Shown here in pieces: positions 52,701 to 61,936 of a DNA stretch of 64,000 bases; the first letter of the stretch is position 1; each line of letters opens with the position of its first letter. The DNA is taken from the NCBI RefSeq assembly GCF_025144665.1, contig NZ_CP102294.1, positions 930,001-994,000 of the forward strand, given 5' to 3'. The position numbers and the translations under genes are program-made. This stretch comes from Alistipes ihumii AP11 (GTDB taxonomy: Bacteria > Bacteroidota > Bacteroidia > Bacteroidales > Rikenellaceae). A model generated the notes under the pieces. That model saw only the letters and a program-made list of their open reading frames with translations, made no database searches and was not told the origin of the DNA.

Positions 52701-53154
52701 CGAGCGCTACGAGCGCAGGCGAGCCCAAACGCTTATCGGACACCCGCGCGGCCAGTGCGTCGACGCTCTCGTCGCCACCTGCCTGCTGAAGCAGGCGGAT
52801 ATAGAAAGCGGCTATTTCCGGATCGTCGCTCCCGTCGAGCCCGCGAACGATTCCCTCGGCGAATACCTTCCGGTCGGCTTCATGTCCCGAACTGACGAAC
52901 GCAGCCCAGCCCGAGAGCGCATAAGCGACCGGTACATTATTCGTTCCGTCGAACATCGACACGAGCATGTCGACGCCCTGCGAACCCGTCGAAAGCAGAT
53001 CGCCCATCAGTCGGTTATACTCGGCCGGGTCGGGAGCGGGCATCAGTCCGAGCGCGTCGGACACTTTGGTTTTCCATGTGCGGTTCGGCGCCGCCTGCCC
53101 CATCGCCTGAACGGCCATCGCCACGCAGGCCAGTATCAAAACTATCTTTCTCAT
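49735..53154 (-). CDS. HEAT-repeat protein with two C-terminal DUF1080 (3-keto-glycoside hydrolase) domains
   Basis: An 1139-aa secreted protein. Signal peptide ~1-20 (VQAMGQ). Residues ~30-690 are alpha-helical HEAT-type repeats (Ala-rich helix pairs). Two DUF1080 (PF06439) concanavalin-like domains follow: ~700-925 (FNGKDLSGWKGL ... YFRNLYINEL) and ~940-1139 (YDGTNMHGWIGN ... RFRNIRIKELK). DUF1080 proteins include hydrolases and lyases acting on 3-keto-glycosides made by Gfo/Idh/MocA enzymes. Exactly such an oxidoreductase is encoded immediately upstream (26-nt gap), so the pair probably oxidises and then cleaves a glycoside. Having two catalytic-type domains behind a long scaffold suggests docking on a polymer or partner. 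Confidence 0.9.
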   Translation of the reverse strand: MRKIVLILACVAMAVQAMGQAAPNRTWKTKVSDALGLMPAPDPAEYNRLMGDLLSTGSQGVDMLVSMFDGTNNVPVAYALSGWAAFVSSGHEADRKVFAEGIVRGLDGSDDPEIAAFYIRLLQQAGGDESVDALAARVSDKRLGSPALVALASIGTPKAKQAIAGAVKTGEGDRVALAHAVGDAAVASPEIEQVLLSWLGSDDTLDKEAYYALSKIGTSASLPALRAAAEKAQYTGEPTNATEAYSQLIAKLYADGRTKEAGAEANRLLKKATAAGAEQSRIAAARILASQPGKTTTAFVVKAMKDTNRAYRNAVLDATRPYADAALYEALIPVLTKSKDAAAQTDLIAYFGCRKAAQALPAVLDRFNDADAELSAAAMWAATRIGGMEVPAALAAVLGGEDAARIAVAEACLASYKGNIDAVVAPVAENGSVQGRVAALELLGRRGATSRAGGVLKAAGDLNPTVAKAASDALAGVVTDKDLPALYSLLEGMSSASDANAAAVQHAVAVAMKNMPVSDKAAAIASRMKTNESKKSLYYSVLAEAGVPEAVDIISEGFSDGTPSQKDDAFRALLNVQGMAAADRLLGIASGSEARYAVDALGRYIELAAQSGATAENKVLMLSGALDVLASNPAIGPEMAARLRAIVLGKVEQNKTFQGLILAGRYLDDPDGAVRQAAAMAVQNTALAHTEYYGPVVENLLKKACDADQSADSGYHREAVNKHLASLPKNGGYVSMFNGKDLSGWKGLVEDPIARAKMKPAELAKKQAVSDEAMHRDWKVDNGMLVYVGQGFDNICTEKLYRDFEMYVDWKLDAEGQEGDAGIYLRGTPQVQIWDTSRRNVGAEVGSGGLYNNTENPSKPTSVADNKLGDWNTFYIKMVGDRVTVVLNGQKVVDNVMLENFWDRSQPIFPIEQIELQAHGTKVYFRNLYINELPQIEPTKLSAEEQKEGFRLLYDGTNMHGWIGNTRDYVSENGAIALYPGNGGGGNLYTKEEFGDFVLRFEFQLTEGANNGIGIRTPLEGDAAYVGMEIQVLDNEAPIYSQLEKYQYHGSVYGVIAAKRGFLKPVGEWNTQEIWIKGDDIRVTLNGTVITEGNIAEASKNGTLDHRDHPGLQNKKGHIGFLGHGSEVRFRNIRIKELK

Positions 53155-53180
53155 TTTCTTTTCATCGGTTTAAGGTTGGG

Positions 53181-54434
53181 TTAAATGGTCCAAGGCGCGC
53201 GCATCGGCTGGTCGATCAGCCGGTTGGCCGCATCGTCGTCGATAAACTGCAGCTTCTCGGGATCGAACCGCAACGACCGTCCCAGCCGGAGAGCCACGGC
53301 GCCCATGTTGACGATCGTCGCCGAGCGGAATCCGTTCTGCTCGTTGAGCGCAAACTTCCGGCGCGTACGCACACAGTCCAGAAAATCGGTCTGCTGGGGC
53401 ATCGGATCGGGATATTCGGCCAGCTTGGCTTCCCAATCGGGTATGTCGCACCGGAAATTGCGGTAAAGCTTCCCGTTCGGTCCTTCGATATAAGCGTCGT
53501 TCGGATCACCGTTGTCCTCGCCCCAGAGAACGATCTTGCAGCCGTCGTCGTAGGTATACTCGATCTTGCGCCAAGTGCCCACGGCATCGGGATGCTGCTG
53601 GGGAGCGTCGATCTCGACCGAGACGGGGCTCGTATCGTCCTTGCCCAGCAGATACTGAACCGGGTCGATGTAATGTTGCCCCATGTCTCCCAGTCCGCCC
53701 GCATCGTAATCCCAGTATCCGCGGAACGTCCCGTGAACTCGATGCGGATTGTAGGGTTTGTAGGGAGCCGGACCGAGCCACATGTCGTAGTCGAGCTCGG
53801 CGGGGACCTTCATCTCTTCGAGCTGGGGCTGCCCCACCCAGAAGAACTTCCAGTCGAAACCGGTATGCTTGCTGATGGTCACCTTCAGCGGCCAACCGAG
53901 CATGCCGCTGTCGACGAGCTTCTTGATCTTGTCGACAGTCGTGTTCATGCCGTAAAACGTATCGGTGAAGCGGAACCAAGTATTCAAACGGAAAATATTG
54001 CCGTTACGCTCCACGGCCTCCTTAACCCGCTTGCCCTCGCCGATGGTGCGCGTCATCGGTTTCTCGCACCAGATATCCTTACCGGCCGCGGCGGCCTCCA
54101 CCGACATGATGCCGTGCCAGTGCGGCGGCGTAGCGATATGTACGATATCGACGTTCGGATCGGCGATCAGCTGACGATAGTCGGAATAGGTTGCCACTTT
54201 CTCGCCGGCCAACTGCCGTCCGGCCTCCAAATGATTCTTGTCGACGTCGCAGATCGCGACCAGACGCGTACCCGCGTATCCGTAATGGCCTCGGCCCATG
54301 CCGCCTACGCCGATGATACCTTTAGTCAGCTGGTCGCTCGGAGCCGTGTAACCGACGCCGCCCAGAACATGACGCGGGACGACGGTCAGCGCGGCCATGC
54401 CGGCGAACGTTTTCAGGAATTCCCTTCTCTTCAT
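53181..54434 (-). CDS. Tat-exported Gfo/Idh/MocA family oxidoreductase
   Basis: A 417-aa NAD(P)-dependent oxidoreductase. N-terminal twin-arginine signal MKRREFLKTFAGMAALTVV; Rossmann motif GIIGVGGMGRGHYGYAGTRLVAICDVD (~40-65); catalytic-type EKPMTRTIGEGKRV around residue 125; and a C-terminal alpha/beta substrate domain with GGLGDMGQHYIDPVQYLLG. Tat export means it folds and loads cofactor before reaching the periplasm. Its partner is the adjacent DUF1080 protein; together they could start 3-keto-glycoside catabolism. Substrate unknown. Confidence 0.92.
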   Translation of the reverse strand: MKRREFLKTFAGMAALTVVPRHVLGGVGYTAPSDQLTKGIIGVGGMGRGHYGYAGTRLVAICDVDKNHLEAGRQLAGEKVATYSDYRQLIADPNVDIVHIATPPHWHGIMSVEAAAAGKDIWCEKPMTRTIGEGKRVKEAVERNGNIFRLNTWFRFTDTFYGMNTTVDKIKKLVDSGMLGWPLKVTISKHTGFDWKFFWVGQPQLEEMKVPAELDYDMWLGPAPYKPYNPHRVHGTFRGYWDYDAGGLGDMGQHYIDPVQYLLGKDDTSPVSVEIDAPQQHPDAVGTWRKIEYTYDDGCKIVLWGEDNGDPNDAYIEGPNGKLYRNFRCDIPDWEAKLAEYPDPMPQQTDFLDCVRTRRKFALNEQNGFRSATIVNMGAVALRLGRSLRFDPEKLQFIDDDAANRLIDQPMRAPWTI

Positions 54435-54533
54435 AACAGGTTAACTTTTATTTATATGTCAATAAGTTTGGATAGTATATTTCTTCAGACAAACGCTTTT
54501 CGCAGGGAAATCGTGCGGCACCCCCGTAAAAAA

Positions 54534-55250
54534 TCAGTCCTTCAGATAATACTCGACCGTCGTAACGACCCGTATCGTCTTGATGCTCGGCGTATTGTCA
54601 TCGCGGTCGGAAATCGAGAACAGACCTTGGCTGGCCGACTTGATCTTGCCCAGCTCGCTATTGGAGTCGTGCGCGAACTTGTCGGCGGCCGCACGGGCAT
54701 TCCGAGTAGCCTCCTCGATCATCGCCGGCTTCAGCGCATTCAGCGCGTCGGAAGTATAGATAAAGCGAGGGGTATAACGGTAATCGCCGCTTGCGATCGC
54801 CACGCCTTGCTTGAGCAGGTCGCTCTGCCGCGACATCAGCTTCAGCACCTGCTCGACGTTGGTCGTCGTTACCGTCACGACACCGGTCACATTATAGCGA
54901 TAACGCACGCCTTCGGGGACATAGCGCTCGGCCTGCATGTCGACGATTTCGGCGGGAGCCACCGAAATCTCGGATTCGGCGATCCCGTTGGATTTCAAGA
55001 AACCGACGATCTTCGCGTTCGCGCTTTCCATCGCATTGTACAGCGCGAGCATGTCGTTTCCCACCTCCTTATAAGACAGAGGCCAAATAACCCGGTCGGC
55101 CTTTACTTCCCTTTCGGCAAGGCCCTTGACAGTTACAACGCGCTCACTGTCCTTGAAATGGCGGATACCTCCGCTCAACAACCAACCGGCTACGATCACC
55201 CCTACGGCCAGCATGGCCGAACCGGCCAAACGAATCCTCGAATCTTCCAT
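54534..55250 (-). CDS. SIMPL domain (DUF541) protein
   Basis: A 238-aa protein with one N-terminal membrane anchor (~8-28) and a SIMPL/DUF541 domain (VVTVKGLAEREVKADRVIWPLSY ... VRVVTTVEYYLKD). Members are periplasmic or surface oligomers linked to oxidative stress and IRAK1-binding homologues; the bacterial role is unsettled. It sits alone between the Gfo gene and the RND operon. A TATTTTTG element at 55313-55320 with TTTG 18 nt upstream may be its promoter. Confidence 0.9.
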   Translation of the reverse strand: MEDSRIRLAGSAMLAVGVIVAGWLLSGGIRHFKDSERVVTVKGLAEREVKADRVIWPLSYKEVGNDMLALYNAMESANAKIVGFLKSNGIAESEISVAPAEIVDMQAERYVPEGVRYRYNVTGVVTVTTTNVEQVLKLMSRQSDLLKQGVAIASGDYRYTPRFIYTSDALNALKPAMIEEATRNARAAADKFAHDSNSELGKIKSASQGLFSISDRDDNTPSIKTIRVVTTVEYYLKD

Positions 55251-55360
55251 AACTCCGATAATTTAGAGTTTCGTCCGGCAAAAAACGGTCCGGAACGATA
55301 TAGACCCGGCTTCAAAAATACGTAAAAAAGCCGCAGAACAAAACAAAAAACCGATAAATA

Positions 55361-55420
55361 TTTACAGCTTATCCAAGCTGTAAACAACAAGGAGAGCCGC
55401 ATCGAAACGAATGCGGCTCT
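55361..55420 (-). terminator. Two tandem hairpins ending the RND operon
   Basis: Minus strand: a 10-bp stem (AGAGCCGCAT with ATGCGGCTCT, 55393-55420 region, 8-nt loop), then a perfect 10-bp stem TTTACAGCTT/AAGCTGTAAA (55361-55384, loop of 4) followed by an A/T-rich run. They lie 24 nt and more after the last gene of the efflux operon. Confidence 0.7.
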
Positions 55421-55443
55421 TCCCCTGCTTTGTCAGACGGTCC

Positions 55444-56835
55444 TTATCTGCCGCCGCCCAATGCCTGATAGAGATAGACGACAGCCTGCATCTGCTCGAA
55501 CCGGTCCTGTACGCCCGAAAGCTGAGCACTCAGCAGCGATTGCTGTGCGGTGATGACTTCCAGATAGGTCGAGGTCCCCAAATAGAGCAACTGCTCGGAA
55601 TAGCTGACCGAACGCTCGAGCGAAGCGATCTGTTCTTTGCGGAAGGCTTCTTTCTCGGCAGCACTGTTATACTGGAACAGCGCATCGCTCACTTCGTTGC
55701 CGGCACTCAACAGGCTTTTCTGAAAAGCCAGCCGAGCCTCCTCTTGCTGCGCCTTGGCCGTTTTCAGACGCGCCCGGTTCTGGCCCCGGGCGAACAACGG
55801 AGCCACCAGATTGCCCGTCGCGTTGAAAATCGCCTGAGCCGGATTGACGATCATCGCGCCCAAATTATTGGTCCATCCGCCGTTAGCGCCTATGGACAAC
55901 TGCGGATAGAACGCCGAACGGGCTACGTTCGTATTGGCCGTTGCAGCGACCAAGGCCATCTCGGCTGCCTGCACGTCGGGGCGGTTCGACAAAAGCTGAA
56001 CGGGAACGCCCGCCGAGAAATCGTCCGGAAGCTGCTGCTCGTCCCACGCGCCCCGGTCGATATGCTGCCCGGGCTGTCCCAGCAGCAACGAGAGAGCGTT
56101 TTCCGTCTCGCGAATCGAACGCAACAGATCGGTCTTCGACGCGCACACGGCATAGTAATTGGCCTCGCTTTGGACAACGGCCGCCTCATTGACATTGCCG
56201 GCCAGCTTCATCGCTTTCATCATCCGGACGGTCAGGCTCCAGTTCTCGATCGTCTGCTCGGTGATTTCCAACTGACGGTCGAGCATCAGCAACGTATAAT
56301 AGCCGGTAGCTATGCCCGAAATCACCTGCGTGCGAACGGCTCTCAGCGTCGCCTCGCTCTGAAGCCATGCGGCCTTGGCTCCCCGCTTCGAATTGAGCAG
56401 TTTGCCGAACAGATCGACTTCCCAGCTGGCCGACAGCGGAAGCGTATAGGTCTTCTGCAGCGACCCGTGCTGAACCCACGACAGCTCGCCGCTCGGCGCC
56501 AGCGTAAACGAAGGAACGTAGGCCAGACGAGCCGCAGTCAGCTGCGCCTGATATTCCTGCACGACCAACGCTGCCGACAACAAGTCGATATTGCTGGACA
56601 ACCCCTGTTCGATCAGCGACTGCAGCTTCGGATCGGTGAACACCTCCTGCCACGGCCTGTTCCCGAAGTTGACCGTATCGCCCGAAAGCGTGTCGGTGAC
56701 GGAAACCGTGTCGCGGTACAGTCCGGCCGTCTCCATCTGAGGCCGGCTGTAGGGACGGTAAATATTGCAGCCGCCCAGCATCACCGCCGCACCCGCCACG
56801 GCCAGCAACGCGCTATATTTTCGTTTCATCATCAT
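55444..56835 (-). CDS. Outer-membrane efflux lipoprotein (TolC/NodT family)
   Basis: A 463-aa lipoprotein (lipobox LGGC, Cys23) of the outer membrane factor family. Two OEP repeats of long helices (~170-260 and ~370-460) are separated by beta-barrel segments; conserved patterns include FGNRPWQEVFTDPKLQSLIEQGLSSNIDL and LLSNRPDVQAAEMALVAATANTNVARSAFYPQLSI. It forms the exit duct of the tripartite pump. It lies 19 nt after the RND permease gene. Three consecutive ATG codons leave the exact start open. Confidence 0.93.
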   Translation of the reverse strand: MMMKRKYSALLAVAGAAVMLGGCNIYRPYSRPQMETAGLYRDTVSVTDTLSGDTVNFGNRPWQEVFTDPKLQSLIEQGLSSNIDLLSAALVVQEYQAQLTAARLAYVPSFTLAPSGELSWVQHGSLQKTYTLPLSASWEVDLFGKLLNSKRGAKAAWLQSEATLRAVRTQVISGIATGYYTLLMLDRQLEITEQTIENWSLTVRMMKAMKLAGNVNEAAVVQSEANYYAVCASKTDLLRSIRETENALSLLLGQPGQHIDRGAWDEQQLPDDFSAGVPVQLLSNRPDVQAAEMALVAATANTNVARSAFYPQLSIGANGGWTNNLGAMIVNPAQAIFNATGNLVAPLFARGQNRARLKTAKAQQEEARLAFQKSLLSAGNEVSDALFQYNSAAEKEAFRKEQIASLERSVSYSEQLLYLGTSTYLEVITAQQSLLSAQLSGVQDRFEQMQAVVYLYQALGGGR

Positions 56836-56854
56836 TGCTCTTTAGTTAAACGCT

Positions 56855-59800
56855 TTACTTAATCAAATCTTGCATCTCGGCATCCAGCTCGCTCGAGTCG
56901 GGATCCTTCCACTGGATCGGCTTGAATTTCTCCTGCAGCGCTTGGAATGCGACAAACAGCGCGGGCACGACGAACAGCTGCAGAATCATACCGATAAGCA
57001 TGCCGCCGACCGAGCCGGCTCCCAGCGAACGGTTACCGTTGGCACCTACGCCCGAAGCGAACATCAGCGGCAACAGGCCGATGATCATCGCGAACGAGGT
57101 CATCAGAATCGGTCGCAGACGGGCGGCGGCACCGGAAACGGCCGCCGAAGCGATCGACATGCCGCTCTCACGGCGGGCCAGCGCGAACTGCACGATCAGG
57201 ATCGCGTTCTTGGCCAGCAGACCGATCAGCATGATCAGCGCGATCTGCAAGTAGATATTATTTTCGACGCCCATAATCTGCGCGAAGATGAACGTCCCCA
57301 GCAAACCGAACGGAATCGAGAGAATCACGGCCAGCGGAAGGATATAGCTCTCGTACTGGGCGCTCAGCAACAGGTAGACGAATACCAAGCAGAGCAAGAA
57401 GATCATGGCCGTGGTACTGGTACCCGTACTCTGCTCCTCGCGGCTCAGGCTCGAGAACTCGAATCCGTAACCGGTCGGGAGCATCTGGCTCGCCACCTCC
57501 TCGATCGCCTTGATCGCTTCGCCCGAGCTGACGCCCGGCTTCGGCATGCCGCTGACCTTCATCGAGGTATACATATTGAAACGGTTGATATTATCCGGAC
57601 CGTACACCTTTCTGAGCGACATGAACTGCGTGATCGGAGCCATCTCGGTCCCGTTACGGACCATGATGCCGTTGAGCGATTCGGGACTTATGCGGGCCTC
57701 CGGATCGGCTTGGATCATCACGCGATACAGCTTACCGAAGCGGTTGAAGTTCGATGCGTACAGACCGCCGAAGTATCCTTGGAGCGTCGTCAGAATATCT
57801 TTCGGACTCAGGCCCGCCTGCTTGCATTTCGCAGCATCGATGTCAACCATATACTGCGGGAAGTTCGGATTGAACGTAGTCATGGCGTACATGATCTCGG
57901 GACGCTGATTCAGCGCGCCGAGGAACTGCTGCGCCACTTCGAAGAAACGGTCCAGATCGCCTCCCGTCTTATCCTGCAGGTTGAATTCGAAACCGTTGGA
58001 CGCACCGTAACCGGTAATCATAGGCGGCGCGAACAGCATGACCTGCCCGTCCTTGACCAGCTGCCGGGTCTGCATCGTCAACGCTCCGACGACATCGTCG
58101 GACGACAGACCCTCGCCCTGTCGCTCGCTCCAGTCCTTCAGCTTGATGATGGACGTACCGTAGCTGTTACCCTGTCCGCCCATAAAGCTGTAGCCGGTGA
58201 TCGACGTACGCGACTTGACGGCCGGATGCGCAGCGACCAGGCTGTCAATCTGCTGCATCACGGCCTCGGTACGTTCCTTGGACGTTCCGGGGGTCAGATT
58301 GACGGCAGCGAAGACGGTACCCGTATCCTCGTTGGGCACCATACCCGTCGGAGTGATCTTCATCAGCAGGAAAAGCGCCACGATGCTGCCTGCGACGATC
58401 AGGAACGACAATACCCGCTTGTGGATGAAGAACAGCACGCTCTTCTTGTATTTTTTCAGCGTTACGTCATAAGCGGCATTGAACGATGCGTGGAAACGAT
58501 CGATCAGGCTCATCTTCTTTTCGCCTTCCTCGCGATGAGGCTTCAGGAACACGGCGCAAAGGGCAGGACTCAGCGTCAGGGCGTTCACGGCCGAGAAGCC
58601 GATAGCGATCGCCATCGTCAGACCGAACTGGCGGTAGAACGTACCCGAGGTTCCGGTCATGAAGCTCACCGGAATGAACACGGCCATCATCACGAGCGTG
58701 ATCGATACGATCGCTCCGCTCAGCTCGCTCATCGCGTCGATCGACGCCTTGCGGGCGGAAGTGTACCCCTGATCGAGTTTGGCGTGGACTCCCTCCACGA
58801 CGACGATCGCGTCATCGACGACGATTGCGATCGCAAGCACCATAGCCGACAACGTCAGCAAGTTAACGCTGAACCCGATCAGGTACAGCACGAAGAACGT
58901 ACCGACAAGCGCGACAGGAATGGCGATCGCCGGAATCAGCGTCGAACGGAAATCCTGCAGGAAAATGTAAACGACCAAGAACACGAGAATGAACGCCTCG
59001 ATCAACGTCTTGATCACTTCGTGGATCGAAGCGAACAGGAATTCGTTCGTATCGAGCAGAACCGCATAGTCCATGCCCGGAGGCAGCGTCGGCTCGATTC
59101 GCTCCAAATAACTCTTGATTTCATTGATGATCTGCGTCGCATTCGATCCGGCCGTCTGAAAGATCAGCGAAGTCACGCCCGCATGGCCGTTCACATGGTT
59201 ACTGAAGCCATAGGTCAGACGTCCCAGCTCGATATTGGCGATATCCTTGAGTCGCAGTACCTCGCCGTCGGAGGTGGCGCGCACGACGATGTCGCCGAAC
59301 TCCTCCTCGGTCTGCAGACGCCCCTTGTAGCGCATGATATACTGGAACGACTGGTCGCCCGACTCGCCGAACTGTCCGGGAGCGGCCTCGATATTCTGTT
59401 CGGCCAGCGCGGCAGCTACGTCCGTCGGCATCAGGCCGTACTGAGCCATCACATCGGGCTTCAGCCAAATACGCATCGAGTAGTCGGCACCCATCACCAT
59501 CGCGTCGCCCACGCCGGGGATACGCTTGATCTCGGGAATGATATTGATGTTGGCATAGTTCTCGAGGAACTTGATATCATAACGGTCGTCGGGGCTGAAG
59601 AACGCGAAACCGAGCAACATACTCGTCTGCCGCTTCTCGGCCGTCACGCCGACCTGAGTCACTTCCGAAGGCAACAGCCCCAGCGCCTTCGAGACACGGT
59701 TCTGCACATTGACGGCTGCCATGTCGGGATCGGTTCCCTGCTTGAAATACACCTCGATCGAGGCATCGCCGGTATTGGTCGCCGTCGAAGTCATGTACAT

Positions 59801-60028
59801 CATGTTCTCGACACCGTTGATCTGCTCCTCGAGCGGAGCGATCACGCTGTTGAGCACGGCCTGCGCATTGGCTCCCTGATAACTCGTGTTCACCCGGACG
59901 GTCGGCGGCGCGATATCGGGGTATTGCGTAACGGGCAGCGAAACCAAGCCCAGCAAACCCAGAATGACGATGACGACCGAGATGACCGTCGAAAGCACCG
60001 GGCGATTGATAAATCTATCTAGCTTCAT
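56855..60028 (-). CDS. RND efflux pump permease (HAE1, AcrB-like)
   Basis: A 1057-aa inner-membrane drug/proton antiporter with 12 helices and two large periplasmic loops. The N-terminal FINRPVLSTVISVVIVILGL and SLPVTQYPDIAPPTVRVNTSYQGANAQ are classic HAE1. The proton-relay pair Asp-Asp is in AIVVDDAIVVVEGVHAKL (near residue 405). ALCAVFLKPH and GLLAKNAILIVQFA mark later helices. Length equals AcrB homologues. Flanked by its adaptor and outer-membrane factor, it forms a complete pump. No regulator gene is adjacent. Confidence 0.96.
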   Translation of the reverse strand: MKLDRFINRPVLSTVISVVIVILGLLGLVSLPVTQYPDIAPPTVRVNTSYQGANAQAVLNSVIAPLEEQINGVENMMYMTSTATNTGDASIEVYFKQGTDPDMAAVNVQNRVSKALGLLPSEVTQVGVTAEKRQTSMLLGFAFFSPDDRYDIKFLENYANINIIPEIKRIPGVGDAMVMGADYSMRIWLKPDVMAQYGLMPTDVAAALAEQNIEAAPGQFGESGDQSFQYIMRYKGRLQTEEEFGDIVVRATSDGEVLRLKDIANIELGRLTYGFSNHVNGHAGVTSLIFQTAGSNATQIINEIKSYLERIEPTLPPGMDYAVLLDTNEFLFASIHEVIKTLIEAFILVFLVVYIFLQDFRSTLIPAIAIPVALVGTFFVLYLIGFSVNLLTLSAMVLAIAIVVDDAIVVVEGVHAKLDQGYTSARKASIDAMSELSGAIVSITLVMMAVFIPVSFMTGTSGTFYRQFGLTMAIAIGFSAVNALTLSPALCAVFLKPHREEGEKKMSLIDRFHASFNAAYDVTLKKYKKSVLFFIHKRVLSFLIVAGSIVALFLLMKITPTGMVPNEDTGTVFAAVNLTPGTSKERTEAVMQQIDSLVAAHPAVKSRTSITGYSFMGGQGNSYGTSIIKLKDWSERQGEGLSSDDVVGALTMQTRQLVKDGQVMLFAPPMITGYGASNGFEFNLQDKTGGDLDRFFEVAQQFLGALNQRPEIMYAMTTFNPNFPQYMVDIDAAKCKQAGLSPKDILTTLQGYFGGLYASNFNRFGKLYRVMIQADPEARISPESLNGIMVRNGTEMAPITQFMSLRKVYGPDNINRFNMYTSMKVSGMPKPGVSSGEAIKAIEEVASQMLPTGYGFEFSSLSREEQSTGTSTTAMIFLLCLVFVYLLLSAQYESYILPLAVILSIPFGLLGTFIFAQIMGVENNIYLQIALIMLIGLLAKNAILIVQFALARRESGMSIASAAVSGAAARLRPILMTSFAMIIGLLPLMFASGVGANGNRSLGAGSVGGMLIGMILQLFVVPALFVAFQALQEKFKPIQWKDPDSSELDAEMQDLIK

Positions 60029-60060
60029 ATCTCTTACACCTTATTCTGTCCATGTATGAA

Positions 60061-61278
60061 TTATTGTCTGGCCTGCTGCTGAGCGGCTCCGGCCGCACCC
60101 GAAAGGGCATTCAGCCGCGCGGCCGCCTCGGCGGGCGTAATGGCCTTGATCTTGGCGCCGTCCTTCAGCGTCGCCACGCCCTCTACGACGATCCGGTCGC
60201 CGGCACGAAGCCCCGATGTCACGACATAGTTCTTACCGTCGTCGAGGTTGAACACTTCGACGGGCGTATTCTTGACCGTCGAATCGGGTTGAAGCACGTA
60301 AACGAACTTTTTGTCCTGAATTTCGGAAGTGGCTTTCTGCGGCACCATCAGGGCCGAATCGAGCTGGCTCGGAATCAATACATTGCCCGTTCCGCCGCTG
60401 CGAAGCACATAATCGGTATTGGGGAACAATGCCCGGAGCGTGAACGAGCCGGTCTTCGTATCGATCACGCCGGTCAGCGTCTCGATCCGCCCTTTCTGGG
60501 GATAGACGCTTCCGTCGGCCAGCATCAGCTCGACCTCGGGCATGTTGCCGACCATCTTGCCGAGCGAGGCTCCGTCGCGGCGCGTCATCTCCAGCAACTG
60601 CTTCTCGTTCATCGTGAAGTAAACGTACATTTTCGAGATATCCGACACGACGGTCAGCGGCTCGGCCGAAGACGAGCTGACCAAGCTGCCCACACGGAAC
60701 GGAATCGACCCGACGACGCCGTCGGAAGGACTCGTTACGGTCGTATAGGCCAAATCCTGTTCGGCCGACACCAGCTGGGCTTTCGCCTGCGCGAGCTGGG
60801 CCTCGGCAGTCTTCAGCGTGTTCTGAGCCATTTCCAGATCGTACTCGCTGATGATATTCTGCGCCTGCAGATCGGTCTTGTTCTTTACCGTCAGGCGATT
60901 CGTAGCTACGTTGGCCTCGGCTACCTTCACGGCTGCCTCCGCCGCATTCCGGGCCGCCTCGTACTGCACCTTGTCGATCAGGAACAAAGGCTGACCTTTT
61001 TTCACTACGGCCCCTTCGTCCACGCACAGCTTCGTGATGAAGCCGCTGACACGCGGACGGATCTCTACGTCCTGCAACCCGCGGATCGTGGCCGGAATAG
61101 TCGTTTTCAGATCGACCGAGACAGGCTCCAGCGTCTCTACCGCAAACTCGGGAACGCCTCCTGCCATGTTCTGGCCTGCATTCGAATTACCGCACGAAAC
61201 GGCGGCAACGCCCGACAACAAAAATGTCAGCCCCTTACACAGAGTTCCTACGACTCTCATTCTGTTCCTGTTGTTCAT
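60061..61278 (-). CDS. RND efflux periplasmic adaptor (AcrA-like) lipoprotein
   Basis: A 405-aa membrane fusion protein with lipobox VSC (Cys29). Lipoyl half-motifs EIRPRVSGFITKLCVDEGAVVKKGQPLFLID and LAYTTVTSPSDGVVGSIPFRVGSLV flank a coiled-coil hairpin (~100-175). Beta-barrel and membrane-proximal domains follow, and an Ala/Gln-rich tail ends the protein. First gene of the operon; the permease starts 32 nt downstream. TATTTTTG at 61358-61365 (minus) is a possible -7 element. Confidence 0.94.
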   Translation of the reverse strand: MNNRNRMRVVGTLCKGLTFLLSGVAAVSCGNSNAGQNMAGGVPEFAVETLEPVSVDLKTTIPATIRGLQDVEIRPRVSGFITKLCVDEGAVVKKGQPLFLIDKVQYEAARNAAEAAVKVAEANVATNRLTVKNKTDLQAQNIISEYDLEMAQNTLKTAEAQLAQAKAQLVSAEQDLAYTTVTSPSDGVVGSIPFRVGSLVSSSSAEPLTVVSDISKMYVYFTMNEKQLLEMTRRDGASLGKMVGNMPEVELMLADGSVYPQKGRIETLTGVIDTKTGSFTLRALFPNTDYVLRSGGTGNVLIPSQLDSALMVPQKATSEIQDKKFVYVLQPDSTVKNTPVEVFNLDDGKNYVVTSGLRAGDRIVVEGVATLKDGAKIKAITPAEAAARLNALSGAAGAAQQQARQ

Positions 61279-61936
61279 ATTCTCTTATCCGTTAAATTAT
61301 ACTCCTTTTCAAACATCACGTCGTTTCCCGGCACGAAAACCGCTCGCCGGCAAGCTGCAAAAATACAAATAATTCAGGCAATTTGTCCTCGTGGCGCTTT
61401 CATCCACGCCGATCCCCATACGCTTGCATTAACGTAAACTCATAAAAAAAATTGTATCGAAATCAAAATGAATACGTTAAAATAACCTGGCATAGGTTTC
61501 TCATGACAAATTACGGAGCAAAAGTAACAAGAAAACTGATAAAACAAAAATAGTTTTCCGGTTTCGCCGCAAAATTCGCAGAAGACTTCCCGGAACCGGC
61601 CGTCGACCGTCCTACATCGCCGGACGGCATCGCAAAAACGCCCATGAACAAAAGCGACATCCTGTATTGCAAAGACTTAAGATTCAAACCGACGACATAA
61701 AAAAATCATACGGACAAAAAATATCCTTGCGTCCGCACCTGCTTTGGCGAATCATACGCCCGAAAACCGCACTGCCCATGCACGATCTTACCCTATCGAT
61801 CAGAAAAATCCGTCCCTATTTTCCGCCATAAAGGACATGATAACCGTACAATGCATATATTTGCGTTCTATTCCGGATATGGGCGGAGAAAAGTCCGGTC
61901 GCCGAACAAAAAATAACCGAAACGCAGCAAAAGACC
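61279..61936. other. Divergent intergenic region between the efflux operon and the M48 gene
   Basis: AT-rich, with -7 elements for both directions (61358-61365 minus; 61856-61863 plus). No regulator gene and no structured element recognised. Confidence 0.45.
61856..61863 (+). promoter_or_regulatory. -7 element TATATTTG upstream of the M48 peptidase gene
   Basis: A perfect TAnnTTTG 73 nt before the start codon; the -33 TTG is not evident. Confidence 0.5.
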
